64,000 nucleotides of DNA. Source: Amycolatopsis sp. FBCC-B4732. GTDB taxonomy: Bacteria; Actinomycetota; Actinomycetes; Mycobacteriales; Pseudonocardiaceae. The position numbers and the translations under genes are program-made. Below, one piece after another: positions 59,637 to 64,000 of the stretch (the first letter of the stretch is position 1; each line of letters begins with the position of its first letter). Where the stretch lies: assembly GCF_023008405.1 (NCBI RefSeq), contig NZ_CP095376.1, positions 9,404,501 through 9,468,500 on the forward strand, read 5' to 3'. The notes beneath the pieces are model-generated. The model was not told the DNA's origin and made no database searches. It saw only the letters and a program-made list of their open reading frames with translations.

Positions 59637-60701
59637 TCAGCACCCGGGGCGGCGAGTTCGGCCGGGGGTGGCGTCCGGCGGGGTGGGAGAAGGCGGTGGC
59701 AACCGGAAGGCTGCGGGTTGGCCGGAATTCACGTCGTCGAGGTCGGAAGTCGCCGCGGGCGCGAGGGCCGGCCAGGCGCGGGCCAGTTCGCCGAGCGCGT
59801 GCCGCGGCGAAGCCTGTTGTGTGAGCCGAGTGCCGAGGGGGCGCCAGACCTCGTCGGCCGGACCGTAGGAAGGTGCGTCCGCGCCGAGGAGGTCGGCGGC
59901 TGCGGTGGCGACAGGGACGTCGGCAGTCCGGTCGAGGGCGGCGTGGATTCGTGCTAGCGCGGAACGCGCGCTGGCCTCGCGGCGGCTGGTCGGGAGCCAG
60001 AAGAGCACCGGGGTGGCGATGCCGGTGGAGTCCGCGAGGCGGGCGTAGGCGAGCAGCTTACGGGCGAGTTTGGTCAGTGACTCGCTGCCGGTGTCGTACT
60101 CAAGGAAGAACTCGAGCTCGCCGGTGGCACTTCGCCAGCGGCCGTAGGCGTCCGGGATGACGAGGTCGCCGAAGTGACGGGCGCATCGGGTCTCCGACCA
60201 CCAGGCCGTAACCTCCTCACCGTTTCGAACAGGGTCACGGCGGCCGCGTGCGATGAGGGCGGTGAAGAAGTCGCCGACGCCGACGGTGTGGGCGAGGCGC
60301 TGGTTGTGGGCGATGGCCATCGCTCGGTCATGCCGGTAGCCGAGGTCCTTGACCTCCAAGCCGTGTTCGGCGGCCAGCACGGCGGCACCGGCGGGCCCGA
60401 GGACGTAGTGCATCGGTGCCGAGCCGAGCTGGCGGAACGGCTGGAACCGGCTGACGGCGCGCCAGAGATACAGCTCGCGCAGCCGCTGGCGAGTGGAGCG
60501 GTCGGAGGGGAACGCGGCGTCCTGGATCTGAGTGGAGGTCAGGACGCGGTGTTCGTAGAGCAGCGCCAGCAGCCACTTGTCCCGGGCGGTCAGGCGCGCA
60601 GCAAGTGCGGCTTGATGCTCGACCGAGCCGGCCGCGCGGGCTGTCGTCCGGCCGGGAAGGTGCTGGCGCAGCTGATGTTGGCGGGTGGTCGTGATGATCA
60701 C
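59637..60701 (-). CDS. Replication-relaxation family protein
   Basis: This 354-residue protein starts at GTG 60701, overlapping the coupling-protein stop (GTGA). It has the winged-helix start of the family (LTARDKWLLALLYEHRVLTS, RQRLRELYLWRAVSRFQPFR) and the conserved ELEFFLEYDTGSESLTKLAR. This family (PF13814) is found on actinobacterial conjugative plasmids and ICEs and is thought to act in plasmid DNA processing; the name does not rest on strong biochemistry. The C-terminal tail is Pro-rich and disordered. Confidence 0.88.
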   Translation of the reverse strand: MIITTTRQHQLRQHLPGRTTARAAGSVEHQAALAARLTARDKWLLALLYEHRVLTSTQIQDAAFPSDRSTRQRLRELYLWRAVSRFQPFRQLGSAPMHYVLGPAGAAVLAAEHGLEVKDLGYRHDRAMAIAHNQRLAHTVGVGDFFTALIARGRRDPVRNGEEVTAWWSETRCARHFGDLVIPDAYGRWRSATGELEFFLEYDTGSESLTKLARKLLAYARLADSTGIATPVLFWLPTSRREASARSALARIHAALDRTADVPVATAAADLLGADAPSYGPADEVWRPLGTRLTQQASPRHALGELARAWPALAPAATSDLDDVNSGQPAAFRLPPPSPTPPDATPGRTRRPGC

Positions 60702-63220
60702 GGCGTACCTCCGGGCGAAGCGTTGCGGCGTGAACGGCGGGGATCGATCTTGCGCCCGTGCGGCACCGATCGTGCGGGTGCCTGTGGAGAAGGAGTGCGA
60801 CCGGCGGGCGCGGAGCTGGCGCTGCGGATGGCCGCGCGGATCTCCTTGGCGCGGCCGGGAACGGCTGGGCGCATCGGGGTAGTGGTCATCGTGAACGGTT
60901 CGGTCTCGGCGCCGTTGACGACGAGCCGGGCGCCAACGTGGTAGACGCCGAGGTGCGCGAGGTCGTGTTCGGACAGCCGCGGTGTGGTGTGGCGGGCGAG
61001 TTCGCGGGCGTCCTCAGGGGAGGCGTTGAAGAAGATCTTCGACCGGGCGTTGGTCGAGATGCCTTCCTTGAGCTCGCGGGGAAGCTGCCCGAGGTGCTGG
61101 TGGGCGAGCGTCATCGCCAGCCGGAAGCCGCGGGCTTCGGCGAGCATGTCCTCGATCGGGTAGGGCAGGTTCAGGAAGTTGTGGCACTCGTCGATGACCA
61201 GCGACGCGTCCGGACGTTCGCGCTGCGGAACTCGGGCGCGGCCAGTGGCGGCCTGCCAGGTCCGGGCGACGACCAGCGACCCGACGAGCCGGGTCGTGTC
61301 GTCCCCGAGCGAGCCTTTGGGGATCCGGACCAGGCAGATCCCGCCCTGGTCGAGGACGTGGTTCATGTCGACGGTGGAGCGGCCGCCGGCGATAGCGTCT
61401 TTGACGAACGGGCGCAGCAGGAAGGCGCGGAGCTTGTTCATCAGCGGGGAGATGACCTGGCTGCGGCTGGAGTCGGTGAGTTCGTCGTACCACTGCCAGA
61501 ACCCGGCTAGCACCGGGTCGGTCAGCCCGCCGGTGATCCGCGCGCGGAAGGCCTCGCTAGTAAGCAGTTTGGGCAGATCGGCGAGGGTGGGCACGCCGTC
61601 CTGAGCGCGGAGGGTGAGGCAGGCGGCGCGCATGAGGTCGTCGGTCCGCGGGCCCCAGAACGCGGAGTATACGCGGCGGAAGACGGAGACGAGGTTGTCG
61701 ACCTCCCGGTCGGTTTCCCCGCCTTCGAGCGGGTTGAGGCACGGCGGGCGTTGCCGGGAGTCGGCGTCGAAGAGCACGACCCGGTCCGCGGCTTCCCGCG
61801 GTAGGCGGGAGAGGACGTCGGTGACGAGGTCGCCCTTGGGGTCGATGAGCACGATGCCGCGGCCGGCGTCCGCGTCGTCGAGGATCAGGTTCCCGAGCAG
61901 CGTCGACTTCCCGGACCCGGTGGCGCCGAGGACGTGCAGGTGGTGGCGGGCGTCCGGCACGCGTAGCCCGATTGGACGGGCATGGCCGGAGTCGGCGACC
62001 CCGAGCGGCTTGACCTCGGGCCCGGGCATCGCGACGCCCGGCGGTGGCGCGACGGCCTTGGCGCCAGCGCGCTCGATGCCCGGGATCTCGGCGTCGACCG
62101 GCAGGTGGGCGAGCGCGGCCAGCTCCGGCACAGACAGCAGATCCCCGCCGTTAAGGCGCCGAGTATCGAGCGCGCGAGCCGGGTGATGAAGCCGGATGCG
62201 GCGGAAGTGGTTGTGCTCGGTGTAGGCGGCGAAGCTTGCGGCGAGGGCGTGTGCGCGTCCGCGGGCGGTGTCGCGGGTCCGCCGGATGTCAGCTTCGGCG
62301 GACCCATCGGCGAGGTGGGTGGAGACGGCGTAGCGGACGACAACCTCGTACTGGGAGCCGCGCTGCTTGCTGACGATCGCGCGGTTCTGCGCGGAGTACT
62401 CCAGCGACAGCTGCGGATCTCGGCTGATTCGCCGGGCATCGCGGACACGTCCGGAGCGCGTTGCCGTGGTGCCCGGCGTGACGAGGTCGAGCAGCCGGCC
62501 ACCAGGCCGGCCGGACGCACCGGCGTGCACTCGCCGGGCCGCGCGTCGAGCTCGGCCGACCCGCCGGCCGGTGACCGGCCGGGCGAGGATCTGAACGCCG
62601 GCGTACTCGTCGCGGCCGAGCCCGACGGGCGCGCCGAGCAATGCACGGATCGGGTCGGCGTCGAAGGCCGAGCGGATCGGCAGCGCTTCGGGCCGTGCGA
62701 GTCGCAGCTGACCGCCGACGGTGACGGCGCGCAGTCCGGTCTTCGGCTCGGGCAGCGGCGGGTCGGCCACGACGGTGCGGGTGTGGGCGCCGGGCCAGGC
62801 AGCCTCGATCGCCCGCTCGGCCAAGCCCGGCGGGATCACGCCCGGAACCCACAGCCGCAGGGTGACGCCGTGCTCGGAGAACCGGTATTCCCACGCGAGG
62901 TGCGGCTGGCCGGTGAACCACCGCCGCCAGCTCGGCCGCAGCAGGCCGACGAGGTTGGACCAGAGCAGGACCCCGCCGGCGGGATCGACGGTGGGCGGCG
63001 CGAGCACGGTGACGCACCGCGCGTCAGCCAGCAGCGCGGTGTGGCAGCGGCCTCGCCACCAGCGTCGGCCGACGTCCAGGCCCGAAATGAGGATGGCGAG
63101 TGCCGGAACGGCGATCTGGCCCCAGCTCGTCGCCACGTCGATGATGCCAGCGAGCAGCTGGTGGACCGCGTTCCACGGATCGGTCAGGTAGCCGCCAACC
63201 CATCCCTCGTGGCGGGTCAC
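60698..63220 (-). CDS. VirD4/TraD-like coupling ATPase
   Basis: This 840-residue protein starts at GTG 63220, overlapping the VirB4-like stop; longer upstream frames lie inside that gene. An N-terminal TM (WGQIAVPALAILISGLDVG) and a ~350-residue region precede the motor. Walker A is HVLGATGSGKSTLLGNLIL (about residue 425), VLIDPKGDLV follows, Walker B is ASLVIDECHNFLNLP and the sensor region is AMTLAHQHLGQLPRELKEGI. It should link the relaxosome to the channel and pump DNA in conjugation. Confidence 0.92.
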   Translation of the reverse strand: MTRHEGWVGGYLTDPWNAVHQLLAGIIDVATSWGQIAVPALAILISGLDVGRRWWRGRCHTALLADARCVTVLAPPTVDPAGGVLLWSNLVGLLRPSWRRWFTGQPHLAWEYRFSEHGVTLRLWVPGVIPPGLAERAIEAAWPGAHTRTVVADPPLPEPKTGLRAVTVGGQLRLARPEALPIRSAFDADPIRALLGAPVGLGRDEYAGVQILARPVTGRRVGRARRAARRVHAGASGRPGGRLLDLVTPGTTATRSGRVRDARRISRDPQLSLEYSAQNRAIVSKQRGSQYEVVVRYAVSTHLADGSAEADIRRTRDTARGRAHALAASFAAYTEHNHFRRIRLHHPARALDTRRLNGGDLLSVPELAALAHLPVDAEIPGIERAGAKAVAPPPGVAMPGPEVKPLGVADSGHARPIGLRVPDARHHLHVLGATGSGKSTLLGNLILDDADAGRGIVLIDPKGDLVTDVLSRLPREAADRVVLFDADSRQRPPCLNPLEGGETDREVDNLVSVFRRVYSAFWGPRTDDLMRAACLTLRAQDGVPTLADLPKLLTSEAFRARITGGLTDPVLAGFWQWYDELTDSSRSQVISPLMNKLRAFLLRPFVKDAIAGGRSTVDMNHVLDQGGICLVRIPKGSLGDDTTRLVGSLVVARTWQAATGRARVPQRERPDASLVIDECHNFLNLPYPIEDMLAEARGFRLAMTLAHQHLGQLPRELKEGISTNARSKIFFNASPEDARELARHTTPRLSEHDLAHLGVYHVGARLVVNGAETEPFTMTTTPMRPAVPGRAKEIRAAIRSASSAPAGRTPSPQAPARSVPHGRKIDPRRSRRNASPGGTP

Positions 63221-64000
63221 GAGCCGACTTCTGCGTCTACGGGGCCGAGATCGACGACGCCGTCGACTGCAGGGTCGCCGAAGTCTTGGGCGATCTCGGC
63301 GAGCTCGGCTGGGTCGGTGGTGACCAGGACGTTCTCCGTCGGCGAGGCGAGCGCTTGGAAGGCGACCCATTCGGTGCCGGAGCCGAGCAGCCCTTGGCCC
63401 CGGTCGGCGGTGAGCAGGAACTGGCGCTGGCCCTCGGAGAGGTTGAAGGTCGCCGCGATCTGGTCGATGGCCTGCGGGGACTGGCGCAGCAGCACGGACG
63501 TGGCGGCGTTCGCCACGATCGCGCGGCCGAGCTCGCTGCACAGGAAGTCTTCGATGTCCTGGCTGGCAACGGTGAGCCCGGCCCAGTGCTTGCGGAACGT
63601 CTTCGCCATCCGGTGCAGGAACTTCGCACCTTCCGGGGACTGCATCAGCAGCCACGCCTCGTCGACGACCACCAGCCGCCGGCGCCGGTCGGCCGGATTG
63701 GACACCCGCCGCCAGACCGCGTCGAGGGTCAGCAGGGTGCCGATCGCCTTCAGCTCGTCGGGCAGGTCCCGCAGGGAAAATACGACGAGATGGCCGTCCG
63801 GTGTAGTGGTTGTGGGGCCGGAGAACAGGTCGGCGAAGGCGCCGTCGACGAACGGGTGCAGCCGGGCGGCGAGGTCCGCGCCGTCTTCGGCAGCCGCCAG
63901 GGTGTCGCGGAGGTCGCGCATCAACGGGGCCGGCCGTGTCCAGGTGCGTGGGTCGGTGGTGATGCCGGCGTTCGCGTAGGTCGCGATCAGCGCGGTGTCT
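63217..64000 (-). CDS. VirB4/TraC-like ATPase, 5' part outside window
   Basis: The frame is open to the right edge, so only the C-terminal ~260 residues are seen. They contain the Walker B region LVVVDEAWLLMQSPEGAKF, LTVASQDIEDFLCSELGRAI and SVLLRQSPQAIDQIAATFN, all standard in VirB4-family ATPases. The Walker A domain must lie beyond 64000. It energises assembly of the type IV secretion-like channel. Its stop overlaps the coupling-protein start. Confidence 0.88.
   Translation of the reverse strand, partial: DTALIATYANAGITTDPRTWTRPAPLMRDLRDTLAAAEDGADLAARLHPFVDGAFADLFSGPTTTTPDGHLVVFSLRDLPDELKAIGTLLTLDAVWRRVSNPADRRRRLVVVDEAWLLMQSPEGAKFLHRMAKTFRKHWAGLTVASQDIEDFLCSELGRAIVANAATSVLLRQSPQAIDQIAATFNLSEGQRQFLLTADRGQGLLGSGTEWVAFQALASPTENVLVTTDPAELAEIAQDFGDPAVDGVVDLGPVDAEVGS

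Noticed and set aside
1..64000. CRISPR arrays, rRNA genes and complete insertion sequences
   Set aside because: No regularly spaced repeats, rRNA motifs or transposase genes with inverted repeats were seen on either strand.

Overview
The window is high-GC actinobacterial DNA. GTG and TTG starts, chains of ATGA/GTGA overlaps and the gene families present (Scr1-type XRE regulators, DUF6355, BTAD proteins, an NrtR-type NUDIX protein) point to a Pseudonocardiaceae-like actinomycete such as Amycolatopsis. The genus is an inference from gene content, not a database match.

Positions 1-16.7 kb look like chromosome. In order they carry the end of a subtilisin-type protease; a tandem array of five related membrane proteins, the second frameshifted; a serine carboxypeptidase; an overlapping endonuclease V / family 5 uracil-DNA glycosylase pair; a type II NADH dehydrogenase; a broken TIR-domain gene; a NUDIX regulator; a two-gene unit of a nucleoside phosphorylase-like enzyme and a large membrane protein that share a short motif; and a secreted GH18/ricin-lectin protein.

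At 16.68 kb lies a tRNA gene with a UAA anticodon. From there to the right edge the DNA looks like one large integrative and conjugative element whose far end lies outside the window. It opens with a serine recombinase whose reading frame runs antisense through the tRNA. Next is a decayed zone (19-23 kb) of frameshifted remnants: a methyltransferase, a membrane protein, an ImuA'-like gene and a zinc-ribbon/GNAT-like gene. An intact restriction-endonuclease-fold protein and an orphan CsoR-like operator sit among them. A tightly overlapped minus-strand operon follows (27.0 to 23.0 kb): Fe/2OG dioxygenase, 38-residue peptide, radical SAM/SPASM enzyme, thymidylate kinase-like protein, EEP-family enzyme and NUDIX hydrolase. 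It resembles a small peptide-modification (RiPP-like) cluster.

The next block (27-39 kb) is rich in regulators: XRE/TPR proteins, an Scr1-type pair, an APH-like kinase, a HAD phosphatase, an ImmA/IrrE protease with a membrane partner, an alpha/beta hydrolase, and an XRE-NTPase-TPR protein divergent from a small XRE repressor across a perfect palindrome. After a lipoprotein and a DUF6355 protein comes a Tad/Flp-pilus-like locus (40.3-52.8 kb): prepilin peptidase, SAF/CpaB-like, CpaE-like, TadA, TadB, TadC, Flp-like pilin, TadE-like proteins and a LysM/BTAD membrane regulator. Then come a MoxR-type ATPase with an HTH domain, a vWA protein with an HExGH motif, and an HTH protein. The right edge (58.6-64.0 kb, minus strand) holds conjugation genes: an NlpC/P60 transglycosylase-like hydrolase, a replication-relaxation protein, a VirD4-like coupling ATPase and a VirB4-like ATPase cut by the window edge. 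Together the Tad-like genes and the VirB1/VirB4/VirD4-like genes would form the transfer apparatus; the regulators and the peptide operon look like cargo or control functions.
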